50,253 bases of DNA from JAKACA01 sp050008715 (GTDB taxonomy: Bacteria; Actinomycetota; Acidimicrobiia; Acidimicrobiales; Bog-793), in contig JBEKMC010000009.1 of assembly GCA_050008715.1 (NCBI GenBank), positions 1-50,253 of the forward strand. Reading direction: 5' to 3'. This document shows positions 1-7,476 of this stretch, piece by piece. The notes under the pieces are model-generated. The model searched no databases. It was not told the DNA's origin and worked only from the letters and a program-made list of their open reading frames with translations. The position numbers and the translations under genes are program-made. The number at the start of each line of letters is the position of its first letter. Positions within the stretch are counted from its first letter, which is position 1.

Positions 1-406
1 CCGGGCCGGCCCACGGGAGAGTGAACGCACCGGCATCGGCCGGCTCCTCGTCGCCGGACCCGCCGGCGGCGGCCGGCGGGCCTCCGCCGGACCTGCCGGC
101 GGCGGCAAGCCCTTCGGCAACTGCCACGGGCGTGCCGACCCTGAGGTCTCCCACACACTGCCAACCGTCCGGAGTCAGCAACGGATGGTTGGCTGTCGCT
201 TTGACGACGTGCCCGTCCGCGAGGCGGACGGCCATCACCGGCTTGATCCCGGTCGACCATGCCTGCAGCATCACCGACGGCACGAGTCGGTAGTCCTCGT
301 CGAGCGACCACACCTCGACGCCTCCCTCGTCGGCCCGGGCAAGATCGCCGATCGTGCATGAACCTGCTCCGCCCGTGAGAGCGACGACCGTGTCGCCCGT
401 CAAGCA
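1..406 (-). mobile_element. N-terminal part of a DnaB intein (protein-splicing element), truncated by the window edge
   Basis: After LADLRE of DnaB the frame continues with CLTGDTVV, a typical splicing block A with Cys1 at codon 413 (406-404). About 60 residues later comes a block B with the TxxH signature (TANHPLLTPDGW). This is followed by a Gly/Ala/Pro-rich linker of roughly 30 residues. The insertion point is in the conserved DLRE/SG segment of DnaB, so the residue after excision is expected to be Ser, which suits splicing chemistry. DnaB inteins are known in mycobacteria and cyanobacteria. Blocks F and G and any homing-endonuclease domain lie outside the window, so it cannot be said whether this is a mini-intein or a full one. 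Confidence 0.9.
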
Positions 407-1642
407 CTCGCGCAAATCGGCAAGCATCGGCCGTTTGTCCGCACGGGACTCGAGGTTGCGCGACAGCTGGCTGAGGGCCACGACAGGGATCTGCAACTCT
501 CTCGCGAGGATCTTGAGGCCACGCGAGATCTCGGAGATCTCGACTTGGCGGCTCTCGGCCGACGTGCGGCCCGTCATGAGCTGCAAGTAGTCGACGACAA
601 CGAGGCCGAGGCCCCCTTCGGTGCTCTTCATCCGCCGCGCCTTTGCCCGGATGTCCATCACGGTCACGTTCGGGTTGTCGTCGAGGTAGAGCGGCGACGT
701 ACCGATGCGACCGATCGCCCCGGCGATCTTCGACCAGTCGCTCTCGACAAGCTTGCCGTTGCGCAGGCGGCCTGCGTCCACACGGGCTTCGGCGCACAGG
801 ACGCGCTGGGCGAGCTCCAGATGGCTCATCTCGAGCGAGAAGAACAACACCGGCACGCCGAGGCGGGCGGCGTGGGCACCCATGCCGAGCGCGAATGCCG
901 ACTTTCCCATGGACGGGCGGGCTCCCACGACGACGAGGTTCGACTTCTGCAGGCCGAACAGCAGGTGGTCGAGGTCCTCATAGCCGGTGGCGACGCCCGT
1001 GATCGTCTCTCCGAGGTTGGCAAGGTACTCGAGGTGGTCGAGGCTTTCCGCCAGCAGATCCTTCAACGAACGGGTCGAGTCGCTCGACCGCCGCTGGGCC
1101 ACGTCGAAGACCATCGCCTCGGCGCGGTCGACCGCAGCGACAACGTCGCTCGGCAGCTCGTAGCCGATCTCTGCGATCTCGTAGGCGACGCCGATGAGGC
1201 GGCGGAGGACGGCGTGCTCCTGGACGATACGGGCGTAACGGACCGCGCTGGAGATGGCGGGTGTGTTCGCCTGGAGAGAGATCAGTGCGGAGGCACCGCC
1301 GGAGGCTTCGAGCGTTCCGTGGCGACGCATCTCTTCGGCCACTGTGACGGCGTCGGCCGGCTCGCCTCTGCCGTAGAGCGCCGTCACGGCCGAGAACACG
1401 TGCGCATGAGACGGCTTGTAGAAGTCGTCGGCGGAGACTTCTTCGACGGCCACTGCGATCGCATCGCGCGACAACAGCATCGCCCCGAGAAGCGATTCCT
1501 CAGCCTCGAAGCTGTGGGGAGGGATTCGGCTGATGGAGCTCCCGCCGCCCGAAGGACTGCCGGCAGCGGGCGAGTCGGCCAGGGCCGGGCGGGAACGGCG
1601 CGCTTGGCGCGAGGAGTTCGAGATCGGGGGGACGGTCGCCAT
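1..1642 (-). CDS. dnaB: Replicative DNA helicase DnaB, intein-containing, 3' end outside the window
   Basis: DnaB is the ring helicase that unwinds DNA at the fork. The reading frame opens at an ATG (1642-1640), with a GAGG about six bases upstream, and stays open to the window edge. The N-terminal domain follows a Ser/Arg/Pro-rich leader of about 35 residues and begins at IPPHSFEAEESLLGAML. The RecA-like domain carries a Walker A (RPSMGKS), a Walker B (VVVDYLQLM) and the SQLSRNLESR segment. At codon 413 the helicase sequence ends after LADLRE and an intein begins with Cys; the expected C-extein (Ser-Gly-x-Ile-Glu-Gln) must lie to the left of the window. The gene is 248 bp downstream of rplI on the same strand, a usual actinobacterial arrangement. 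Whether it has its own promoter is not clear. Confidence 0.95.
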   Translation of the reverse strand, partial: MATVPPISNSSRQARRSRPALADSPAAGSPSGGGSSISRIPPHSFEAEESLLGAMLLSRDAIAVAVEEVSADDFYKPSHAHVFSAVTALYGRGEPADAVTVAEEMRRHGTLEASGGASALISLQANTPAISSAVRYARIVQEHAVLRRLIGVAYEIAEIGYELPSDVVAAVDRAEAMVFDVAQRRSSDSTRSLKDLLAESLDHLEYLANLGETITGVATGYEDLDHLLFGLQKSNLVVVGARPSMGKSAFALGMGAHAARLGVPVLFFSLEMSHLELAQRVLCAEARVDAGRLRNGKLVESDWSKIAGAIGRIGTSPLYLDDNPNVTVMDIRAKARRMKSTEGGLGLVVVDYLQLMTGRTSAESRQVEISEISRGLKILARELQIPVVALSQLSRNLESRADKRPMLADLRECLTGDTVVALTGGAGSCTIGDLARADEGGVEVWSLDEDYRLVPSVMLQAWSTGIKPVMAVRLADGHVVKATANHPLLTPDGWQCVGDLRVGTPVAVAEGLAAAGRSGGGPPAAAGGSGDEEPADAGAFTLPWAGP

Positions 1643-1890
1643 GAGGAACCTCAGACTGGCCCATCTGGCCTGGGGGGCGCTAGGGCATCAACATGTGGAA
1701 TACCGGACGTTGTAAGGGGAAAAGCCTGTGGGTGAGCTTGTGAAAACGATTGGTCGGGCGACATCTGATCCTCGTCTTGGCTCGGCATGCCCAGCTCACC
1801 GGCGGGCGCGACGGCACGAGCGATGCACGTGTCGCTCTCGCACAGTGCGGTCGGCTGAACAAGGCGTGAGTCCATGCCAGCCACTCGTCG

Positions 1891-2340
1891 TCAGCTCGCC
1901 GGGACGACCTCGACGGTGACACGGAACTCGACTTCGGGATGCAGGCGGACTGCCACCTCGTGAACTCCGACTGAGCGGATCGTCTCGTCGGTCGTCATGC
2001 GACGACGGTCGAGCGTGACGCCTGCTTGCTGTTGCACAGCCTCGACGACGTCCTGCGTCGTGACGGAGCCGAAGAGTCGGCCTTCGGCGCCGGCTCGCGC
2101 CGGGATCTTGATCACCATCGGCACGAGCTTTCGCGCCACGGTCTCTGCTCCCTCGCGATCACGTGCGTCCTTCACGTCGCGGGATCGGCGCATGGACTTG
2201 GCCTGCTGCTCGATCTTGGGGGTAGCGGGAATGGCCTGCCCACCGGGGATGAGGTGATTGCGGGCGTAGCCATCGGCGACGTCGATGATGTCGCCACGCT
2301 TTCCGAGACCGTTCACGTCCGATCTGAGCACGAGCTTCAT
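1891..2340 (-). CDS. rplI: 50S ribosomal protein bL9
   Basis: bL9 is a large-subunit protein with two globular domains joined by a long helix. The 149-residue length equals that of E. coli bL9. The N-terminal domain (KLVLRSDVNGLGKRGDIIDV, then DGYARNHLIP) matches the family, the Lys/Arg/Glu-rich helix follows at about 42-75, and the C-terminal domain has GRLFGSVTTQDV. I chose the ATG at 2340, which shares one base with the rpsR stop (TGATG), over an in-frame GTG one codon upstream, because family members start directly at M-x-V. The overlap implies translational coupling with rpsR. It is the last gene of the rpsF-ssb-rpsR-rplI cluster. Confidence 0.97.
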   Translation of the reverse strand: MKLVLRSDVNGLGKRGDIIDVADGYARNHLIPGGQAIPATPKIEQQAKSMRRSRDVKDARDREGAETVARKLVPMVIKIPARAGAEGRLFGSVTTQDVVEAVQQQAGVTLDRRRMTTDETIRSVGVHEVAVRLHPEVEFRVTVEVVPAS

Positions 2341-2786
2341 CACTCGTCCTCCCCGCTCGGTGCTGCCACGAGCTCCTCGACATCGAGAACGTCGTCGCCA
2401 GGCAGCTCGCCGTCGAGCGTGGCCGCATCGTCGGCCTCCGGCGCGCCCGGGGCGTCGGGAGCCGGCGCGCCCCGTCCACCGCGACCGGGACCCCGGGGAG
2501 AGGGCCGGTCGCTCGTCGTCCGCTGCGTGTAGGGCAGGAGCGCCAGCTCACGAGCGGTCTTGATCGCGAGCGCGACGTCGCGCTGATGCTGGGCGCAGTT
2601 CCCCGAGACGCGGCGCGCCCGGATCTTGCCCCGGTCCGACATGAACTTCCGCAGCAAGCCGATCTCCTTGTAATCAACCCAGGCGATGTGCTCTTTGCAG
2701 AAGATGCAGACCTTCTTCTTCCCTCGCCGTGCCGTCTCCTTCGGTGCCCGACGCGTACCGCGGTCGCGATCGTTGTTACGCGCCAT
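2340..2786 (-). CDS. rpsR: 30S ribosomal protein bS18 with a long acidic C-terminal tail
   Basis: bS18 pairs with bS6 on the small-subunit platform. Residues about 20-88 form the whole family domain (KKKVCIFCKEH, then YKEIGLLRKFMSDRGKI, RRVSGNCAQHQRDV). The CxxC and CxxH pairs suggest the zinc-binding (C+) version. The usual protein is 75-90 residues, whereas this one has 148. The extra C-terminal ~60 residues are Pro/Gly/Arg-rich at first (GPGRGGRGAPAPDAPGAPE) and then strongly acidic to the end (SGEDE). The ATG shares one base with the ssb stop, and the stop shares one base with the rplI start. The function of the tail is unknown. Confidence 0.97.
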   Translation of the reverse strand: MARNNDRDRGTRRAPKETARRGKKKVCIFCKEHIAWVDYKEIGLLRKFMSDRGKIRARRVSGNCAQHQRDVALAIKTARELALLPYTQRTTSDRPSPRGPGRGGRGAPAPDAPGAPEADDAATLDGELPGDDVLDVEELVAAPSGEDE

Positions 2787-3256
2787 CAGAAGGGCTCCTC
2801 GTCATAGCTCGAATACGACGCCTCCGGCTCCGGGGCCGACGTGCGGGCAGGTGCGGCCGAAGGACGCCCGCCACCGCTCTCACCGGGGCCCTTGCGCTCG
2901 TTCTTCGTGACCACGGCGCTGGCCCAGCGAAGGCTCGGCCCGAGCTCGTCAGCCACGACCTCGACCTTCGAGCGCTTCTCCTTCTCGCTCGTCTCCCAGC
3001 TCCGCTGCTCGAGGCGACCGGTCACGATGACGCGGGCACCGCGGTGCAGGCTCTCACTGGCATTCTCGGCCAGCTCCCGCCAGCACACGACGTCGAAGAA
3101 CGACGTGGCCTCTTCCCACTCCTGGGTCTGGCGGTTCTGCCAGCGACGGTTCACGGCCAGGCCGAAGGTGGTCGTCGGCTGACCGCTCGGCGTGAATCGA
3201 AGCTCGGGGTCGCGCGTGACGTTCCCGACCAGCACGATGGTGTTCCCGTTGGACAT
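2786..3256 (-). CDS. ssb: Single-stranded DNA-binding protein
   Basis: SSB coats single-stranded DNA and recruits repair and replication partners. An OB-fold covers about residues 1-112 (NTIVLVGNVTRDPELRFT, FDVVCWRELAENASESL, GARVIVTGRLEQRSWE). A Gly/Pro/Ser/Ala-rich linker follows, ending in the acidic tip YDEEPF, close to the canonical DDDIPF that binds partner proteins. The 156-residue length is normal for the family. It sits 28 bp downstream of rpsF, and its TGA overlaps the rpsR ATG by one base, so it is translated in the ribosomal-protein operon as in most actinobacteria. Confidence 0.97.
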   Translation of the reverse strand: MSNGNTIVLVGNVTRDPELRFTPSGQPTTTFGLAVNRRWQNRQTQEWEEATSFFDVVCWRELAENASESLHRGARVIVTGRLEQRSWETSEKEKRSKVEVVADELGPSLRWASAVVTKNERKGPGESGGGRPSAAPARTSAPEPEASYSSYDEEPF

Positions 3257-3284
3257 CTCTCAGTTCTCCTGTGTCGTCTGTCGC

Positions 3285-3773
3285 TCAGCTGGTCGACGAC
3301 TCGGCACCAGAGGTGCCGGCGTCCGAACCAGAGTTCTCGGTGGCATCTGCCGCGATCGGTGCGGATGCCGCAACGGCGGTACCCGCGCTGTGAGGAGCCG
3401 GCGCACTCGGCGCGGCCGCCGCAGGAGCTGCGGCTCGGGGCGACGAAGGTCGCTTGCGAGCGTGGGAGGAGGTTCTGCCGGCGACGTCGTCCGGCTGCCG
3501 GATGACCTTGTGCCGGAGGACGGCATCCTCGAGGGCGAGATAACGATCAACGTCCGCCATCGCGGCCGGCTCTGCGGTCGCCTCGAGGACGAGGTAGTAC
3601 CCCTCGGAACGGTGCTTGATCTCGTAGGCGAAGGTCCGGCGGCCCCAGTGGCTCACGCTTCCCGGTGTCCCGCCTTTTGCCCGCAGGAGCTCGTGCACAC
3701 GATCGACACGCTGGCGGATGTCGCCTTCTTCGAGGCCGACATCGAAAATGACCATGACTTCATAAGGCCGCAT
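3285..3773 (-). CDS. rpsF: 30S ribosomal protein bS6 with a low-complexity C-terminal extension
   Basis: bS6 binds bS18 on the small-subunit platform. The domain covers about residues 1-95 (MRPYEVMVIFD, GRRTFAYEIKHRSEGYYLVLEA, DAVLRHKVIRQ). I placed the start at the ATG at 3773 because a GGAGGAGG lies about 11 bases upstream. A GTG twelve bases further up would abut that Shine-Dalgarno. The protein is about 162 residues, against 95-135 in most relatives. The extra segment is first basic (SSHARKRPSSPR), then Ala/Pro/Ser-rich, and ends Gly/Ser/Thr-rich. It is the first gene of the rpsF-ssb-rpsR-rplI cluster, and its promoter should lie in the upstream repeat-bearing gap. Confidence 0.96.
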   Translation of the reverse strand: MRPYEVMVIFDVGLEEGDIRQRVDRVHELLRAKGGTPGSVSHWGRRTFAYEIKHRSEGYYLVLEATAEPAAMADVDRYLALEDAVLRHKVIRQPDDVAGRTSSHARKRPSSPRAAAPAAAAPSAPAPHSAGTAVAASAPIAADATENSGSDAGTSGAESSTS

Positions 3774-3908
3774 AGCGGCACGCACCTCCTCCGGACCCGG
3801 CGACGAGCGCTCGGGGCCCCGGTGCGACCGGGGCAGGGGCAGATAGGACGTGGTCAGCGTAGCCCAACACGCAGGCGCCTCCGGCAGTGCCTGCCCCGGC
3901 GGCCGGGG

Positions 3909-4003
3909 CGACGCGAACGGCCGGGACGACGCGAACGGCCGTGGCGACGGTTGGACACTCGGCAGTTGGAATCTCGGCAGCTGGAATCTCGGCGAGCGAA
4001 TCT
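3909..4003. repeat. Two short tandem-repeat blocks in the rpsF-panB gap
   Basis: The 269-bp gap between rpsF and panB contains two adjacent tandem repeats. An 18-bp unit beginning CGACGCGAACGGCCG occurs twice in a row (3909-3926 and 3927-3944). A 15-bp unit beginning CGGCAG and ending GGAATCT occurs at 3960-3974 and 3975-3989, with a degenerate 14-bp third copy to 4003. No ORF or known element explains them. They lie upstream of the rpsF start. Confidence 0.7.
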
Positions 4004-4042
4004 CGAGCGAACGGCACCCCGCCAGTATGGCGACAGGGTGTG

Positions 4043-4897
4043 TCAGGACACCACGATCGGGCTCGAGAGCGCCTCGCGCAGCTCGTGCGAGCCGTGGTAC
4101 GACTCGGCATCCGACGGAAAGGCGCCGCGGCGGACGTCACTCGCGTACTCCGAGACGGCCGCAGTGACGATCGATCCGACGTCGGCGTAGCGCCGGACGA
4201 ACTTCGGGGGTGTGCGCTTCGAGAGGCCCAGCAGATCGTGCAGCACCATGACCTGACCGTCGCAGGCGCCGCCGGCGCCGATCCCGATCGTCGGTACGCC
4301 GACCTCCGTGGTGATCCGCTCCGCCAGCACGTCCGGCACGCCTTCGAGGACGATGGCGAAACACCCCGCCTCCGCAAGCGCCACGGCGTCGCCAACGAGC
4401 TCTTCGGCACCCGAGACCTCACGGCCCTGCACCTTGTAGCCACCCATGGCGTGCACGGATTGCGGCGTCAGACCGAGGTGCGCCATCACCGGGATCTCGG
4501 CGTCGAGTATCGCCCGAACGACTGGCAGACGACGACGTCCGCCTTCGAGCTTGACGGCCCCGGCGCCTGCGCGGACAAGGGTGGCGGCGTTGCGTACGGC
4601 GTCGAAGATCTCGGTGTGATAGCTCATCCACGGCAGGTCCCCGACGACGAGGGCCCGTGGCCGGGCCCGGCACACTGCTCCGACGTGGTGCGCCATCTGC
4701 TCGATGCCGACGCTCAGGGTGTTCTCGTAACCGAGGACGATCTCGGCCAGCGTGTCGCCGACGAGGATGAGGTCGACACCGGCGGCATCGACGAGGCGGG
4801 CCCAGGGTTCGTCGTAAGCCGTGACCATGACGAGCGGTTCGGCACCCTGGCGGTGTTTTCGGCTGCGAACCCACGGTACGGTGATGCGCTCGGCCAT
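4043..4897 (-). CDS. panB: 3-methyl-2-oxobutanoate hydroxymethyltransferase (ketopantoate hydroxymethyltransferase)
   Basis: PanB transfers a hydroxymethyl group from methylene-tetrahydrofolate to 2-oxoisovalerate, giving ketopantoate for pantothenate and CoA synthesis. The 284-residue TIM barrel has the expected order: MVTAYDEPWARLVDAAGVDLILVGD, VVGDLPWMSY, AVKLEGG, PVMAHLGLTPQSV, GIGAGGACDGQVMVLHDLLG. The metal-binding acids of the VGD, VGDLP and KLEGG segments are all present. The ATG at 4897 has an AAGGGAG about eight bases upstream. It follows the DUF5318 gene by 118 bp on the same strand. It is a housekeeping gene inserted between the ribosomal-protein cluster and the PadR/ino1 region. 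Confidence 0.95.
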   Translation of the reverse strand: MAERITVPWVRSRKHRQGAEPLVMVTAYDEPWARLVDAAGVDLILVGDTLAEIVLGYENTLSVGIEQMAHHVGAVCRARPRALVVGDLPWMSYHTEIFDAVRNAATLVRAGAGAVKLEGGRRRLPVVRAILDAEIPVMAHLGLTPQSVHAMGGYKVQGREVSGAEELVGDAVALAEAGCFAIVLEGVPDVLAERITTEVGVPTIGIGAGGACDGQVMVLHDLLGLSKRTPPKFVRRYADVGSIVTAAVSEYASDVRRGAFPSDAESYHGSHELREALSSPIVVS

Positions 4898-5015
4898 GTC
4901 GTGCTCCCTTCCGTCCAGCGCCTCGCGGCTGCCGGCGGTGTTGTCGGGCTCTGTCGTGTAGGTCTAGTTCGTCGGCGGACGCCCCGCTCGTTCGCGCCGT
5001 GGGCCGATCGGCTCG

Positions 5016-5441
5016 TCAGCCTCTCGTCCGCGTGCCCCCGGGTCCCCCCACGGTGAACATGCGCAGCAGGTGGTTCCAGCAGCACTCCACGCATACTTCG
5101 ACGACGTAGCAGGCAAGCTCGGCGCTGTTACGCGTGAGCTTCGTGATCTCGCCGGGCGAGAGCGCCCGACCGCTCGACGGGAGGCGCGGCCCGAACGCGA
5201 ACGATACGTGCACGAGCTTCGCTTCCTCGCAGATCGGGCACTCGGTCGTGGTCTCGCGACCCAGATTGCGGGCCACTCGCAGGAGCTCCGGCTGGGCGTC
5301 ACAGACGTCGAGGCGGCCGAGCCGGCCTCGCCGGTATTGCCGGACGACCGACTCCCGCATCAGCCGGTACTCGATACGTCCGGGGCGCGGCGGGCCGCCC
5401 GCACCCCAGAAGCTCTGCGACCCGCTGCCGACGGTTGCCAT
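5016..5441 (-). CDS. DUF5318 family protein (actinobacterial, unknown function, possible zinc site)
   Basis: This 141-residue cytoplasmic protein resembles actinobacterial DUF5318 proteins found near ino1/rpsF (recognised from memory). The core runs from about residue 22 (RIEYRLMRESVVRQYRRGR) through DVCDAQPELLRVARNLG and ECPICEEAKLVHVSFAFG to VVEVCVECCWNHLLRMF. The CPxC pair and the later CxxCCxNH group could bind zinc; this is inference. I took the ATG at 5441, eleven bases after the stop of the upstream CPBP gene, so the two are probably co-transcribed. The frame extends much further upstream, but only as an overlap of the CPBP gene. Its function is not known. Confidence 0.85.
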   Translation of the reverse strand: MATVGSGSQSFWGAGGPPRPGRIEYRLMRESVVRQYRRGRLGRLDVCDAQPELLRVARNLGRETTTECPICEEAKLVHVSFAFGPRLPSSGRALSPGEITKLTRNSAELACYVVEVCVECCWNHLLRMFTVGGPGGTRTRG

Positions 5442-5452
5442 CGCTCGACAGG

Positions 5453-6607
5453 CTAATGGTCGGAGCGAGCGTCGGGCTCTCTCGGGCTCCTTCCGAGAAC
5501 CGCTGCCCTCGGCGGCAGGTAATTCCACCACAGCGCGCTGAACACGATCGTGAGCGGCGTCAGGATGACAATCTCGGCGACGAGGAAGTGACCGGCCAGG
5601 AAGAGGCCGGTGTCCCACAGGGCGTGCACCACGATGAAGGGCCAGAGGCGGCGGAAACGCCGATACACGATGACGCTCACCGTCGCCCAGACGAGGAGTG
5701 GGAGCACGCCCCAGCCGTAATACAGGTGATACGAGCCTCGAACGGCGACAGCGACGACGACGACCCACAGGGGCCGTAGGCCCAACTGTTCCAAGCGCCG
5801 GACGACGAAGCCGAGCACGACGATCTCCTCGACCACGCCGGCGACGACCGCCATCGCCACATAGGCGACGTCGTAGTAGCTCGGAAGGCCACCGGTGGCA
5901 GGGGACGGCCCACGGATCCCGAGCGCGTGCAGCAGGATGCCACCACCCGCGATCGGTATCAGGTTGCAAAGACCGAAGACAGGGAGCAGGAGGGCGAGGT
6001 CGGCTCGGACCTGCTTACGGTCGAGCCCGATGGCGGTCGGACCACCATCAGGCCCCGGGAGCGACAGGAGGTAGATCACCAGAGCCGCGGCCGCGAGCGG
6101 CAGCAGCACTTCCACGAAGACGAACGGGAAGCCGGCGCCCTTGTGCCCGGGGAACAGGATCGGGATGCGGTTGCCGGCGCCTTCTCCGAGCAGATACCCC
6201 ACGAGCGCCTGGAGCCCCGACAGCACATAGGGAAGCGGGAAGATGGCGAGCACGATCAACAGCTCGGCGAGCAGCCGGCGGCGATCCGGGGGCGGGACCG
6301 GCCGGGCGCCCTGGGCCGGTGACGGGACCGGCGCCTCCGCCGCCGGCGGTGTGAACGGGCCGATGCCGGCCGGGGCACCGCCGGGCAGCCGTTCGCGGTC
6401 AGGCGCCTCCGGGGGCGCCTCGGCATACGGCGCCGGCTCGGCGACCAACTGGCGCACCACTGCGGGGCCAACCCCCTCCGGCGGGGAGATCCAGCCGGTC
6501 CATGCCCATCCGTCCCACCAGCGCCAGGCTGAGCGCCCCCAGGGATCGCGGTACCACCCGGGATTGGCGGTGCCACCACTGCCCGGCGGCTGGCGAAACT
6601 CGGACAT
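5453..6607 (-). CDS. CPBP-family intramembrane metalloprotease-like protein with N-terminal DUF2510 domain
   Basis: This 384-residue membrane protein begins with a DUF2510 motif at about 15-42 (NPGWYRDPWGRSAWRWWDGW). A cytoplasmic Pro/Ala/Glu-rich linker follows to about 110, and then roughly eight hydrophobic segments. The CPBP/Abi signature is seen as VVEEIVVLGFVVRRL, GSYHLYYGW and VHALWDTGLFL. These supply the Glu-Glu, His and His/Asp residues expected of the CAAX-protease-like active site. The usual EExxxR is altered to EExxxLGFVVRR, so activity is not certain. The ATG at 6607 is the first in-frame start downstream of the divergent control region, and upstream frame extension would cross the PadR gene. 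It heads a likely operon with the DUF5318 gene. Confidence 0.85.
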   Translation of the reverse strand: MSEFRQPPGSGGTANPGWYRDPWGRSAWRWWDGWAWTGWISPPEGVGPAVVRQLVAEPAPYAEAPPEAPDRERLPGGAPAGIGPFTPPAAEAPVPSPAQGARPVPPPDRRRLLAELLIVLAIFPLPYVLSGLQALVGYLLGEGAGNRIPILFPGHKGAGFPFVFVEVLLPLAAAALVIYLLSLPGPDGGPTAIGLDRKQVRADLALLLPVFGLCNLIPIAGGGILLHALGIRGPSPATGGLPSYYDVAYVAMAVVAGVVEEIVVLGFVVRRLEQLGLRPLWVVVVAVAVRGSYHLYYGWGVLPLLVWATVSVIVYRRFRRLWPFIVVHALWDTGLFLAGHFLVAEIVILTPLTIVFSALWWNYLPPRAAVLGRSPREPDARSDH

Positions 6608-6667
6608 CGCGGCGCAAGCGTAGAGGGCGAGTAGTTCGGCACCCGGAGCTCCGGCCGCATACGGCAG

Positions 6668-6694
6668 CTCGACATATCGACACGATATGTCGAG
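6668..6694. promoter_or_regulatory. Perfect 12-3-12 bp palindrome, candidate PadR operator
   Basis: CTCGACATATCG (6668-6679), a 3-base spacer, and its exact reverse complement (6683-6694) lie in the 105-bp gap between the divergent CPBP and padR genes. They sit 18 bp before the padR GTG, and a TATATT-like AT-rich patch follows at about 6699-6705. Size, symmetry and position suit autoregulation by the dimeric PadR protein, perhaps also controlling the CPBP operon. Confidence 0.7.
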
Positions 6695-6712
6695 CATGCT
6701 ATATTCGTCGTC

Positions 6713-7399
6713 GTGTTGGAGATGGCGATCCTTGGGCTCCTGAAGCGGCAGCCCATGCACGGCTACGACCTGCGCAAACGCCTCCGCAGCGATTTCGGCT
6801 TGCTGTCGAGCCTCTCCTTCGGCTCGCTGTACCCCGCACTCGCCCGCTTGGAGCAAGACGGCGCGGTCTGCGAGGTCGCCCCGGCTCCGGCGGCGCCGCC
6901 AGCCGACGTGGTGGCGTTCACGGGATCCTTGGCGGGAGAGCGAGCGGCGTTTCGGGCCCGCCTTGCAGCCCGCAGCACGACCGGTGGCACCCGCTCGGTG
7001 CGAGCCGCGACGAGCTCGAGGACACGCAAGGTCTACGAGCTGACGCCGAGCGGCGAGCAGCTCTTCGAACGGCTGCTCACCGATGACCACGCTGACAGCA
7101 GCGACGGCAAGGTGTTCGCGCTCCGCTGGGCGTTCGCCCGGCACCTCTCCTCCGATGCCCGCTTGCGCCTCCTGGAGCGGCGCAAGCGACAGCTCGAGGA
7201 CCGGCGCTCGGCCGCCGCTCGGGCGACGGACTCGCCGCCACGGCCGCTCGATCGCTTCGAGCGCTCCCTCGTGGAGCACTCGAACGCCACGGTCCAGTTC
7301 GAGCTCGACTGGATCGACGGCCTCATCGCTGCCGAGCGGACGGCGCGTCCCGACAGTCTCGGAGAACCGCGACCGGCGCCGGCAGCCGAGGTGTCATGA
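6713..7399 (+). CDS. PadR-family transcriptional regulator with an enlarged wing
   Basis: The 228-residue protein has an N-terminal winged helix (MLEMAILGLLKRQPMHGYDL, LSFGSLYPALARLEQDG, then RKVYELTPSGEQLF) and a C-terminal helical dimerisation region (LRLLERRKRQLEDR, ELDWIDGLIAAER). A PadR protein beside ino1 is the mycobacterial arrangement. Between the recognition helix and the second wing strand there is an insertion of about 50 residues, rich in Ala/Pro/Arg, that the compact mycobacterial homologue lacks as I recall it. The start is GTG at 6713 (GTG-TTG-GAG-ATG), with a later ATG at codon 4. The gene is 77 bp upstream of ino1 and may be co-transcribed with it. Confidence 0.9.
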   Translation: MLEMAILGLLKRQPMHGYDLRKRLRSDFGLLSSLSFGSLYPALARLEQDGAVCEVAPAPAAPPADVVAFTGSLAGERAAFRARLAARSTTGGTRSVRAATSSRTRKVYELTPSGEQLFERLLTDDHADSSDGKVFALRWAFARHLSSDARLRLLERRKRQLEDRRSAAARATDSPPRPLDRFERSLVEHSNATVQFELDWIDGLIAAERTARPDSLGEPRPAPAAEVS

Positions 7400-7476
7400 C
7401 CCGAATCCGCTGATCGCACATCGCAACCCAGAACCAGACAAGCGTTTCATCTCTTCACGACGTAAAGGAACAGCGA

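Noticed and set aside
545..1735. Long plus-strand open frame (396 codons)
   Set aside because: It is antisense to dnaB, has no recognisable domain and shows the composition of a shadow frame in GC-rich DNA.
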